From the NCBI GenBank assembly GCA_035695825.1, contig DASRRH010000024.1, positions 17,869-81,868 on the forward strand: 64,000 nt of DNA. The letters are read 5' to 3'. The translations under genes and the position numbers were made by a program. This document shows, piece by piece, positions 42,401 through 50,071 of the stretch; position 1 is the first letter of the stretch; each line of letters begins with the position of its first letter. Origin of the DNA: JAKEFM01 sp035695825 (lineage in GTDB: Bacteria > Planctomycetota > UBA1135 > JAKEFM01). The notes below the pieces were generated by a model, which worked only from the letters and a program-made list of their open reading frames with translations, had not been told where the DNA came from and did not search any database.

Positions 42401-42958
42401 ACGCTCGACCCGGGGGCCGGGATCCGCATCCCTCGGATCTCGACGTTCCGGGACGCCTGGAGGAGGGGGGACCGCTCCGTCGAGTGCTCTCTCGACCCTC
42501 GCTGGCCGGTCTTCGGCGTCGGCTGGGAGGATGCGGTGGCCTTCGGCCAGTGGAGGACGGAGAAGGCCCGGGCCCGGGGGGAGAGGTGGAGCTACGAGCT
42601 CCCCACCGAGGAGGAGTGGGAGAAGGCGGCGCGCGGGGTCGACGGCAGGAAGTTCCCCTGGGGCGACGCGTTCGACTGGGACTCGGTGATGGGGGGGCTC
42701 TCCCGGCCCGAGGTCACCCGGCCCGAGCCGGTCGCGCGATTCATCCGCGGGGAATCCCCCTGGGGTCTCGAGGACATGGCCGGGGGCGCCATGGAGTGGT
42801 GCGCCGGGTGGGTGCGGGAAGGGGAAGTGCACCCGCAGCGCGGGGGGGCGTGGGCGGAGGGCTCGATCCAGTTCTTCCGCTCGGCGAGCCGGGGACCCCG
42901 ACACACCACTTCCCTTGCGGGCTTCCGGCTGGTCGCGCGGAGGGGATCGCGGGAGTGA
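39413..42958 (+). CDS. Ser/Thr protein kinase fused to a formylglycine-generating-enzyme-like domain
   Basis: 1181 residues. Kinase domain about 125-390: GQGGMGIVF, Lys in VALKVIQ, HRDVNPSN (258-265), DFGLAR, GTPRYASPEQ. Asn262 stands where nearly all active kinases have Lys, so activity is uncertain. One membrane helix follows (ACTTLGAALWILTT, about 425-440), then a coiled region, a PDZ-like part (PGDVLLAVDSVESGSPSARAGLRRGDLVRSV) and at the C-terminus an FGE-sulfatase/SUMF1 domain (about 935-1180: WIPPGRFVVGG, PTEEEWEKAARG, GNAMEW-like GGAMEWCAGW, SLAGFRLV). A palindrome lies upstream. The gene overlaps the sigma factor by GTGA, so kinase and sigma factor are coupled. Confidence 0.85.
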   Translation: MEPAQAEGSREPLPGSPEVADAVEATSAGERLEIVPDGRAPGSDPTPAVELRGDGAAIGPEERAWEEFLDRVLHGESKDVDELLARHAEAPGPLRERLHALGRMLARDERTAPIAPVDLASDGVLPFERLGDFRLLRRLGQGGMGIVFLAEQESLRRLVALKVIQPAQQGSREAQERFRREARAIARLRHPNIVTVFATGEDQGVLFLAMELAPGQGLDEVLADSRTRNVRPEVPAVLRWIADVARALDAAHQSGLIHRDVNPSNIRISTEGRALLVDFGLARVTDTGSLTHTEGFFGTPRYASPEQVAAKGGDLDPRTDVYSLGVTLYECVTGSVPFAGKTTHQLFHQVLTKDPRSPRSLNPSVSRDLETVILRALEKDRDQRYPTAGALADDLEALLEVRPIRARPTGPVARGAKWIRRNPGLAIAACTTLGAALWILTTTFDRRRTTRRAFESAIVAAEAARASGNYEAALSAFDRALGVRPGDREVLRKKDEAALERNLAGARGEIERAHALLYQYRNLRATLVPVRLRLLGAKTRAESEYVSPVERQTEYADQKAAARIEGEIEETYLSLLDSLAIARRMAGSDPGTADHVSDVYAGAFFEKWREAVEAGDEGAAEVFRRKVLEGDRLGRWREKIEGTGTIALAGTPEGAEVFCFRFEPLSRSREGGGGRLVPVPFPLGGEGPESRGSELPGGAEGGPRPGDVLLAVDSVESGSPSARAGLRRGDLVRSVAGAPIEGGGGQETIFAADVRPGGPAGKGGVVAFDRLVRVAGRKIDGEFDVEQSYENLRTGEAFEATFEGGGREKRVPCAKAGKLAADLGCGLLAAERALVELPIPHGGVALRISSGGAEKEVTLSGGGFSGLRVVRTASPLLCGARNRVGLLPIGSFRAPPGSYLFLLRMEGYDDLRLPLLHAVDEKSEVRVQMLPEGTTPPGFVWIPPGRFVVGGDPEAPRSTERGVRELGGFWIARTETTVGEYLEFLNDPAVLSTIEKTLDPGAGIRIPRISTFRDAWRRGDRSVECSLDPRWPVFGVGWEDAVAFGQWRTEKARARGERWSYELPTEEEWEKAARGVDGRKFPWGDAFDWDSVMGGLSRPEVTRPEPVARFIRGESPWGLEDMAGGAMEWCAGWVREGEVHPQRGGAWAEGSIQFFRSASRGPRHTTSLAGFRLVARRGSRE

Positions 42959-43551
42959 CGACCTCCTCCGGCGCGACGAGCGCCCTGTCGGCGCTCCTCG
43001 AGCGCTACCGCGCGGGCCTTCTCCGGATCGTCCGGCTCCTCGGCAGCGGCCTCCTCCGCTACGAGAGCGAGGAGGACCTCGTCCAAGGGATTCACCTCCA
43101 CGCCCTTCGCGTCGCCGAGCACTTCCAGGACCAGGGAGAGAAGGCTTTCCGGGGCTGGATCCTGCGGGTGGCGCGCCAGTACATCGCCCACCGACACAGG
43201 TACTGGTCCGCCCTGCGGCGCAATCCGGGAGAGGTCCGGAGGCTGAGCACCTTCGCCTCGAAGGGGACCGCTCTCGCACGGCATCCGGTTTCCCCGGCGA
43301 CCGGCCCGGTCACCTCCGCGGCGCGCCGGGAGGAGTTCGCCCTCGCGGTGAAGGCGATCGCCGTGCTCCTCCCCCGGGATCAGCGGCTCGTCCGCTGGAT
43401 GTGCGAGGGGGCGAGCGTGGAGGAGATCGCGAGTCGGCTGGGGCTCACGGTCGACGCGGCGGCCCGCGCGAAGAGGAGGGCTGTGGAGCGCCTCCGCGCC
43501 GCGTTCGAGGCGCTGTCGCGTCGCGCCGGGATCCGCTCCCGGCTCGCCTGA
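42955..43551 (+). CDS. ECF-like RNA polymerase sigma factor
   Basis: 198 residues from a GTG overlapping the kinase stop. Region 2 (YRAGLLRIVRLLGSGLLRYESEEDLVQGIHLHALRVAEHFQ... FRGWILRVARQYIAHRHRYWSAL) and region 4 (VRWMCEGASVEEIASRLGLTVDAAARAKRRAVERLRAA) are both present. In Planctomycetota such sigma factors commonly sit with kinases, usually before them; here the order is reversed. The kinase may control it. Target promoters unknown. Confidence 0.82.
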   Translation: MTTSSGATSALSALLERYRAGLLRIVRLLGSGLLRYESEEDLVQGIHLHALRVAEHFQDQGEKAFRGWILRVARQYIAHRHRYWSALRRNPGEVRRLSTFASKGTALARHPVSPATGPVTSAARREEFALAVKAIAVLLPRDQRLVRWMCEGASVEEIASRLGLTVDAAARAKRRAVERLRAAFEALSRRAGIRSRLA

Positions 43552-43719
43552 CTCGCGGCGCGCCGCTCCCCCTCTTCCCCTCCTTCTCCACTCCCAGACC
43601 CTTCCTACCCTCCATCGCCCCCTTTCCTTGTCCGCCTCGGGCCGCTCCCGGGCATTCCTCCTCTCGGTGCGTGGGGCCGGCGCTGGCCGGCCTTGGGTCC
43701 GAGAAAAGGGCGTCGGACG

Positions 43720-44922
43720 ATGGAAGAGACTGTCCTCGATCTTCGAGGGCGGCTCCGCGTTGGGGTTTCGGAGCTCGACCCATTCCTGGACGTCGGGATC
43801 GGAGCGTTTCCCCGGATCGCCGACGAGATCGTCCGCCGGCTCGACGAAGCGGGGGTCGAGGTCGTGGTCGACCCCCCCGCCCGCAGAGGGGAGCCATCGA
43901 GGGGAGGCGTTCTGCCGGCGAGCGCTTTCGCCTTCGCACAGGAGGTGGCCCGCATCGTCCCGATGGACCGCGAGGAGGAGGGAAGGCTCGCGCGCCGGTT
44001 CGACCTCCTCGAGCGGAGGTATCGCGCGGCGCTCCGCGCGGCAAGGCTCCCGCCGTCCTCGGAGGACGGGGGACCCGGTCCCTGCAGAGGGATCCCGGCC
44101 TGCGACCACGAGGGACGAGGCGGGTTCCCCGCCTGCCTCTTCGACGCGGCCCCGCCGGAGCGCCGAGCCAGCCTCCACGCGAGGAGGGTGGAGCGCGACG
44201 CGGCGCGGAACGCGCTCGTCGAGAGGTCGCTCTGGCTCGTCCTGAGGCTCGTGCGCCCCTATCTCGGTTTCGGCATCCCGGTCGCCGACCTCGCCCAGGA
44301 GGGAACCCTCGGCCTCCTCGCCGCGGCGGAGAGGTTCGACTGGACGAGAGGGGTCCGCTTCGCGACCTACGCCGGCTACTCGGTGATCCAGGCCCTGCAG
44401 GCGGCCTCCCTCCGATGCCGGCGGCTGATCCGGATCCCGTTCAGCGTTCAGAAGGCGAGGAGGAAGGTCTCCGCGGCGCTCCTCGGGGCCGATCCGGGGC
44501 GGGAGGTGCCCCTTCAGGAGCTCGCCGCCCGCGCCCGAGTCTCCGCGAGGAGCCTGAGAGGGGTGCGCGAGGCGGAGCGTCTCATCCTGTCGCTCGACTC
44601 CGGGATCGCGGAGGAGGGGGGCGGATCGGAGGATGTCCGCCGCAACCACCTGGAGGACGCGCGGGGGGGGATCGACCTCGACTCGATCGAGGACCTGCGC
44701 CCCCGGGACCGGCTCCGCCGGGCGATGGGAACCCTCGGCCCTCGAGAGCAGCTCGTCCTCGAGCGCCGGTTCGGCCTGAACGGATCCGCGTCCCAGACTC
44801 TCGAGGAGGTCGCCGTCGACCTCGGGGTCTCGCCGGAGCGGGTCCGGCAGATCCAGGTCCGCGCGCTGAGGCGGCTCGGGACGGGGGACACGGGTCGGCT
44901 CCTCTCTCCCCTCGTCGCCTGA
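43720..44922 (+). CDS. Sigma-70-family factor, RpoD/RpoS-like with atypical N-terminus
   Basis: 400 residues from ATG 43720 (GAGAAAAGGG upstream; an in-frame start nine codons earlier exists). The DNA-binding parts are typical of group 2/3 factors: region 2 (NALVERSLWLVLRLVRPYLGFGIPVADLAQEGTLGLLAAAERFDWTRGVRFATYAGYSVIQAL), region 3, and region 4 (LGPREQLVLERRFGLNG... TLEEVAVDLGVSPERVRQIQVRALRRL). About 140 residues before region 2 are unlike usual region 1 and contain several Cys (PCRGIPACDHEGRGGFPACLF) that could bind metal. It is followed by a terminator-like hairpin. Confidence 0.8.
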   Translation: MEETVLDLRGRLRVGVSELDPFLDVGIGAFPRIADEIVRRLDEAGVEVVVDPPARRGEPSRGGVLPASAFAFAQEVARIVPMDREEEGRLARRFDLLERRYRAALRAARLPPSSEDGGPGPCRGIPACDHEGRGGFPACLFDAAPPERRASLHARRVERDAARNALVERSLWLVLRLVRPYLGFGIPVADLAQEGTLGLLAAAERFDWTRGVRFATYAGYSVIQALQAASLRCRRLIRIPFSVQKARRKVSAALLGADPGREVPLQELAARARVSARSLRGVREAERLILSLDSGIAEEGGGSEDVRRNHLEDARGGIDLDSIEDLRPRDRLRRAMGTLGPREQLVLERRFGLNGSASQTLEEVAVDLGVSPERVRQIQVRALRRLGTGDTGRLLSPLVA

Positions 44923-44930
44923 CCCGCGCG

Positions 44931-44963
44931 TCTCCCTTGGGCCCGGACAAAGCCGAAGGGAGA
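44931..44963 (+). terminator. Possible transcription terminator hairpin
   Basis: TCTCCCTT (44931-44938) pairs with AAGGGAGA (44956-44963) around a 17-base loop, just after the sigma factor stop. No T-run follows, so it would be a weak or factor-dependent terminator. Confidence 0.4.
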
Positions 44964-45187
44964 ATCGCTCCGGGGGCTCGGTTCGCGGCCGAGCCGGTCG
45001 GGCACGAGACGAGAGCGAGCGTGGACGGAGCGATTCTCCGCTTCGGTCGTGAAAAGAGCGTGGCCGGCGATTCGCAACGAGAGACGCGGCGCCGGGAGGG
45101 TCCATCCCGGTGTGGAGTTCCGCGCCTCGCTCCGGCAGTGGATCTGTTAGGCACGCCGCGGACGGGGACAAGGGGGGCTCCCTTCCC

Positions 45188-46816
45188 TTGGATCGGGGGC
45201 GCCCTAGACTTCTCCGTGCCTCCGCTCCTCCGGCCATTCGACGCCTGTTGCACGCCTTCGTCCTCGCCGGAGCTTCCGCCCCCGCGCAGGAGTCCCTTCC
45301 CTCTCCTCGGGAGGGGGATCGCCTCTGTTCTCCCTGCCACCCGGCGGCGGTCGAGGCGATCCTCTCCGGAGCGCACGCGCCCACCGTCCGCTCCCCCGCG
45401 CTCGAGGGATGCGCGACCTGCCACGGTCCGGGGGACGCGCACGCGAAGTCGGGCCGCTCCCGGGACATCCTCGGCTTCGCGCGCCTCTCGGCCGCTCGGA
45501 CGACTGAGGCCTGCTCCCTCTGCCACGCCGACGAGATCCGCGGCTACCACCGGTGGGAGGACTCGGAATTCAAGGCGGCCGGGAAGCGGTGCACGGACTG
45601 TCACGTCGTCCACGAGGCCGCGGGCGCGTCCCTCGCGGCGCGAGACCGGCGGCGGTTTCCCGATCCGGGCGCGCTCGAGGCGGCCGCCGCGCGGACGGGG
45701 CCCCAGGCCTGCGCCGAGTGCCATCCGCGGCAGGCCGAGCGGCTCGGCGCATCGGACCACGCCCTCCTCGCCCCGGGCGGCACGGACGCGAAGGGGTGCG
45801 AAGCCTGCCACGGGGCGGGCTCGCTCCACGTCGAGGCGAAAGGGGTTCGCCGTTTCATCACGAGGCCGGACGCCACCGAGGCCCTCGGGATCGCGACCTG
45901 CCGGCAGTGCCACCCCGACGTCGACCCCGTTCGCTTCCACTGGAAGGAGCCGCCCCTCCTCTCGCCATCCTCGTGCGCCGTCTGCCACCGCGTGCACACC
46001 CCTCGAGCCGAAGGTGCGCGGGCGGGCCTCTGGGCGGAGTCCCTCCCCGCCGCGGAGGCGTATGCGGGCGACGCGGCTTGCCGGCGCTGCCACGCGCCGG
46101 CCTTCGCAGAGCTCGAGGACGCGAACCACCGGCCAAGACCGGTCGACGCGGCGGACCCGAGGCACGCGGGGTGCGAGGCCTGCCACGGCCCCTCCGGCGC
46201 TCACGCCCGCTCGGGAGGCCGCGCGCCCCCCTCGGGAGGTCGCGCGCCGCGGGAGGCGGCCTGCCTCGCCTGCCACCGGCAGGCGGAGCACTTCGCGCGG
46301 TGGGAGGGGAGCACCCACGCGCGCGCGCGCGTCGCCTGCCTCGATTGCCATCCGGCCGCGCAACCCGCCTTCCCGGGAAGGGGGTCGCGCGCCTCGGACC
46401 GGTGCGTCTCCTGCCACGGGGACGTCGTCGCGCAGTTCCGGCTCCCCAACCACCACCCCGTCCCCGAGCGGGGACTCCGCTGCACGGACTGCCACGACCC
46501 GCACCAGGAGTCGCTCGCTGGGAGCGCCCTCTCCCTCCGCCGCGACGCCTGCGTCGCCTGCCACCGGGAGAAGGCCGGACCCTTCGTCTTCCACCACGAG
46601 GCCGACCGGGTGGAGGGGTGCGTCGTGTGCCACGAGCCGCACGGCTCGGTGAACCGCCGTCTCCTGACGCACCCGACGACCCACTCGCTCTGCCTCGAGT
46701 GCCACAGCGACATCCCCGCCTTCCACGACCAGTCCCCGGGCTCGTTTTGGCGACGCTGCGTCGACTGCCACCAGGAGATCCACGGCTCGCAGTTCGACCG
46801 GCTCTTCTTCCGATGA
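45188..46816 (+). CDS. Eighteen-heme c-type cytochrome
   Basis: Periplasmic electron carrier, 542 residues from TTG 45188 (AAGGGGGG upstream); the frame is open from 45110 and the start is not certain. Signal peptide with RRLLHAFVLAGASAPAQ. I count 18 CxxCH heme sites (CSPCH, CATCH, CSLCH, CTDCH, CAECH, CEACH, CRQCH, CAVCH, CRRCH, CEACH, CLACH, CLDCH, CVSCH, CTDCH, CVACH, CVVCH, CLECH, CVDCH), many followed by GPGDAH or DPHQE motifs of the DmsE/MtrA type. Its stop overlaps the start of a beta-barrel gene by ATGA. Together they probably form a porin-cytochrome conduit for electrons across the outer membrane. Confidence 0.9.
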   Translation: MDRGRPRLLRASAPPAIRRLLHAFVLAGASAPAQESLPSPREGDRLCSPCHPAAVEAILSGAHAPTVRSPALEGCATCHGPGDAHAKSGRSRDILGFARLSAARTTEACSLCHADEIRGYHRWEDSEFKAAGKRCTDCHVVHEAAGASLAARDRRRFPDPGALEAAAARTGPQACAECHPRQAERLGASDHALLAPGGTDAKGCEACHGAGSLHVEAKGVRRFITRPDATEALGIATCRQCHPDVDPVRFHWKEPPLLSPSSCAVCHRVHTPRAEGARAGLWAESLPAAEAYAGDAACRRCHAPAFAELEDANHRPRPVDAADPRHAGCEACHGPSGAHARSGGRAPPSGGRAPREAACLACHRQAEHFARWEGSTHARARVACLDCHPAAQPAFPGRGSRASDRCVSCHGDVVAQFRLPNHHPVPERGLRCTDCHDPHQESLAGSALSLRRDACVACHREKAGPFVFHHEADRVEGCVVCHEPHGSVNRRLLTHPTTHSLCLECHSDIPAFHDQSPGSFWRRCVDCHQEIHGSQFDRLFFR

Positions 46817-49116
46817 CGCCGCTCGCCTCGGCGCTCCTCCTCCTCGCGGCGGGCCCGCAGGCGGACGTTCCGCCCGAGGCGGGATGCGTCGTCTGCCATC
46901 GGGCGGGCACGCGCAGCCTCTCCTCCTCTTCGCACGCCTCCCTCCTCCCCGGGAGCGCGGCGACGCAGCCCATGCCCCGGTTCGGGGATCGGCGCGCCTT
47001 CTCGAGGGACGCTGCCTGCGCGCTCTGCCATGGCCCGGGGGCGGAGCACGTCGCGGAGGCGAAGGCGAGACGCCATCGCCCCGGGACCTACCCGATCCCG
47101 CGCGAGGCATGCGCGCGGTGTCACGCCGGCTCCGCGGAGCTTCACCGCGCCGTGCCCGAATTCCGCCCCGAGAGCGCGTGCGAGGGTTGTCACCGGGTCC
47201 ATACCCCGGCCCGATCGGGCGGGGGAAGGACCGAGGCCGAGGGAGGACGGGCCGCGGCTCCCTCCCCCCGCAGCCGCCTCGGCCCCTTCGCGGTGGAGGG
47301 GGCGCTCGAGGCGGGCTTCCGCGTCGTCCGGGTCGGAGGGGACGAGGGGCAGTTCCGCCAGGACGTGAACCTCGAGGGAGGACCCCGCCTCCTCGGCGCG
47401 CGGATCGAGGGGAGAGCCATCGAGGACGCACCCTTCGACTCCTTCCGATTCTCCACGCGCGGGGCCGGGGATCCCCAGCGCGGCGCGCGCTTCGAGGCCG
47501 AGCGGGAGGGGAGATGGCGGGCGCGGGCCGACTGGAGGAGCGCCGAGTCCGTCTTCGCGTCGGAGTCCGACTTCCACGAGCGGAGGGCGAGGAGGGGCGA
47601 GGTCTCCGTGGCCCTCGCGACCGATCCCCGATACCCCGACGAGCCCCTCGTCGGGCTCGACCTCGGACAGGCCCGGCTCCGCGGCGAGGAGAAGGGGACC
47701 CTCTTCCTCAATCCGCTCCTCCTCTACTCGGGGAACGACCTCCTCCGCCCCCCGCGCAGCCCCGAGGACCTCGACGCGACGATGCGGACCGTCGGGGGAA
47801 CGCTGCGCTTCCTCCTCCTCGGGTTCGGGGTCTTCCTCCGGCCGGAGTGGCGGGAGACCCTCGAGGAGCCCTCCGCCCGGCTCCGCGGCACCTCGACCGT
47901 CGCCACGAACGTCGTCGTGACGGAGCGCGACTTCGAGGCGCGGAGCCGCGCGCGCTCCCCTTCCCTCGCCGCGCGGGTGTCGCGTTCCTTCGCCGGAGGG
48001 GGGATCGACCTCGACGTCGGGTTGCGCCACGGGGAGACGGACGTCTCCGCCGACCTCGACGAGCGGATCGCGGGGACGATCGCGGGCGCTCCCTTCACGA
48101 GGACCGCGAACGCCCACGCCCGGTCGCGCGGCAGGCTCTCCGAGATCGACGCGGAGACGAGGCTCCGGCCCCTCGAGGGGGTAGAGCTGCGCCTCCGCGC
48201 GCTCCGCCGCGAGGAGGACGAGGAGGGACGATCCCGCACCAGCCTCCTCCTCTCGACCCTCGGGTTCCCCGTCGACCTCCCGTTCGAGACGCGCTTCGAG
48301 TCCCTCTCCCTCACGGGCGAAGCGGAGCTGCGTCTGCGCGCGGCCGAACCCCTCGACCTCCGGATGGGCTGGAGGAGGACCGGCCAGGACCTCGAGTTCG
48401 TCGGGTCGACCTTCCCGGGGGTCGCGCCCCCGCCGGATCGTCTCGTGACGCAGGGGCCGACGGCGGGGATCACCCTCCGCCCCGCCGCCTCCTGGTCCTT
48501 CGACCTCGACCTCTTCGCGGTGGACACCGACGAGGCCCTCTACGAGATCCAGGCGGAGCGGGGCCTCACCCTCCGCGCGAAGCTCCGCGGGCGGGTGACG
48601 CGCGACCTCTCCGTCCTGCTCGTCGGCGCGTGGCGGCGCGCCGAGGTCGAGGGCTTCGTCGGGGAGTTCGGGGACGTCCTCGACGCCGAGCGGACGATCG
48701 ACGCGGAGACTCTCTCCCTGCGCTGGAGGGCGGGGCCGGGAGCGATCCTCTCGGCCGGCTACGGCCGGCGGAGGACGCTCCTCGAGGCCGACGCCGTCTT
48801 CCCCATGGCGGGAGGCGTCACGACCCAGGGGGAGAGCGAGTTCGACGGGGTGGCGCACGTGCTCACGGGGTCGGCCGAGCTCGACCTATCCGAGCGGCTG
48901 ACGGCGAGCGGCGCGGCAGTCTACGAGAACGCCTCGGGAGACACGGCGTTCCGGTTCCAGAACCTCCTCGCGCGCCTCGAGTACGAGATCTCCCGGGCGG
49001 CGACGGTGGGGAGCGAGGTCCGCTTCGTCGAGTTCGCCCCCGGGGAGGGGCGCCCCGGGGCGGGGGACGGAACCGACGCGTGGATCGGTCTGCTCTTCGC
49101 GCGCATCTCCTTTTGA
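46813..49116 (+). CDS. Fusion of a tetraheme cytochrome domain and an MtrB/PioB-like outer-membrane barrel
   Basis: 767 residues. Signal peptide (SALLLLAAGPQA, residues 6-17). Residues 25-135 contain four CxxCH heme sites (CVVCH, CALCH, CARCH, CEGCH). A linker with Arg/Ser/Pro follows. From about 165 to the end the sequence is a repeated pattern of alternating strands with aromatic girdles, and it ends in Phe (ARISF), the outer-membrane barrel mark. The barrel resembles MtrB/PioB porins that hold a decaheme cytochrome. Known conduits have separate cytochrome and porin proteins, so the built-in hemes are unusual. It is coupled to the 18-heme gene by ATGA, so equal amounts are expected. Confidence 0.8.
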   Translation: MTPLASALLLLAAGPQADVPPEAGCVVCHRAGTRSLSSSSHASLLPGSAATQPMPRFGDRRAFSRDAACALCHGPGAEHVAEAKARRHRPGTYPIPREACARCHAGSAELHRAVPEFRPESACEGCHRVHTPARSGGGRTEAEGGRAAAPSPRSRLGPFAVEGALEAGFRVVRVGGDEGQFRQDVNLEGGPRLLGARIEGRAIEDAPFDSFRFSTRGAGDPQRGARFEAEREGRWRARADWRSAESVFASESDFHERRARRGEVSVALATDPRYPDEPLVGLDLGQARLRGEEKGTLFLNPLLLYSGNDLLRPPRSPEDLDATMRTVGGTLRFLLLGFGVFLRPEWRETLEEPSARLRGTSTVATNVVVTERDFEARSRARSPSLAARVSRSFAGGGIDLDVGLRHGETDVSADLDERIAGTIAGAPFTRTANAHARSRGRLSEIDAETRLRPLEGVELRLRALRREEDEEGRSRTSLLLSTLGFPVDLPFETRFESLSLTGEAELRLRAAEPLDLRMGWRRTGQDLEFVGSTFPGVAPPPDRLVTQGPTAGITLRPAASWSFDLDLFAVDTDEALYEIQAERGLTLRAKLRGRVTRDLSVLLVGAWRRAEVEGFVGEFGDVLDAERTIDAETLSLRWRAGPGAILSAGYGRRRTLLEADAVFPMAGGVTTQGESEFDGVAHVLTGSAELDLSERLTASGAAVYENASGDTAFRFQNLLARLEYEISRAATVGSEVRFVEFAPGEGRPGAGDGTDAWIGLLFARISF

Positions 49117-49120
49117 CCGC

Positions 49121-49996
49121 CTAGGCGCGCGGGTGCGCCTTCCCGTAGGCGGCGCGCAGCCTCTCGAGGGAGACGTGGGTATAGATCTGGGTGGTCGAAA
49201 GGCGCTCGTGCCCGAGCATCTCCTGGACGGAGCGCAGGTCGGCGCCCCGGTCGAGGAGGTGGGTCGCGAAGGAGTGCCGCAGCGTGTGCGGGGAGACCCG
49301 CCCGCCGATCCCGGAGGCGAGGAGGTGCTTGCGGAGGACCCTCCGCAGCGAGCGGTCTGTGAGCGGTCCTCCGCGGAGGTTCACGAACGCCGCCTCCGCC
49401 CCGAAACCGCGCCGGTGCTTCTCCGCGAGATAGGCGCGGAGGGCGCGCACCGCGGGGGCGCCGAGCATGGCCATTCGTTCCTTCTTCCCCTTCCCGCGGA
49501 CCCGCGCGAGCCCGCCTCGCAGGTCGAGGTCCTCCTCCCGCAGGCCGACGAGCTCGCCCGCGCGGCAGCCGCTCGAGTAGAGGGTTTCGAGGAGCGCCCG
49601 ATCCCGGAGGCCCCCCAGGGAGAGGGCTCGCGGCGCCTCGACGAGGCGCGCGGCGTCCGTGGGAGGGAGGAACGCGGGGAGGCGCCGGGCCTGGCGCGGC
49701 ACGCGGATCGAGAGCCCGGGGTTTCCGGCGAGACGCCCCCGCGAGACGAGGAACCGGAGGAAGGAGCGCACGGCGGCAAGGCGCCGCAGCAGGGTCGCCC
49801 GCGCCACGCCCCGCTCGTGGAGGTGGGCGAGGTAGGCCCGGAGCGCCGCCGGGGTGAGCGCGCTCGGCGCCCGGTACCCGCGAGGTGCGGCGAAGGCCGC
49901 GAAGCCCCGGAGGTCGGCCCCGTAGGCCCGCAGCGTGTGGGGCGAGCGGTTGCCCTGCTCGAGGTGGTCGAGGAAGAGGGCGATCTCGCGCTGCAT
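49121..49996 (-). CDS. xerC: Tyrosine recombinase XerC/XerD
   Basis: Resolves chromosome dimers at dif during cell division. 291 residues, ATG 49996. N-terminal SAM-like domain (FLDHLEQGNRSPHTLRAYGADLRGFAAF), catalytic Arg in SGCRAGELVGL (about 144), Lys in RGKGKKER, HTLRHSFATHLL (about 238) and the nucleophile Tyr in TQIYTHVS (about 273). Length and sequence are those of the housekeeping recombinase, not of a mobile-element integrase. It faces pabB. C or D type cannot be separated by eye. Confidence 0.88.
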   Translation of the reverse strand: MQREIALFLDHLEQGNRSPHTLRAYGADLRGFAAFAAPRGYRAPSALTPAALRAYLAHLHERGVARATLLRRLAAVRSFLRFLVSRGRLAGNPGLSIRVPRQARRLPAFLPPTDAARLVEAPRALSLGGLRDRALLETLYSSGCRAGELVGLREEDLDLRGGLARVRGKGKKERMAMLGAPAVRALRAYLAEKHRRGFGAEAAFVNLRGGPLTDRSLRRVLRKHLLASGIGGRVSPHTLRHSFATHLLDRGADLRSVQEMLGHERLSTTQIYTHVSLERLRAAYGKAHPRA

Positions 49997-50071
49997 CGGG
50001 GGGACGATTAGGGCGGGTCGGAAGCGCGCCCGCAACGGGGTGGCGGATGGGACGGTCCCTACAATTCCCCC

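Noticed and set aside
49121..49996. XerC considered as a second mobile-element integrase
   Set aside because: Length, sequence and the lack of repeats or cargo nearby fit the housekeeping recombinase.
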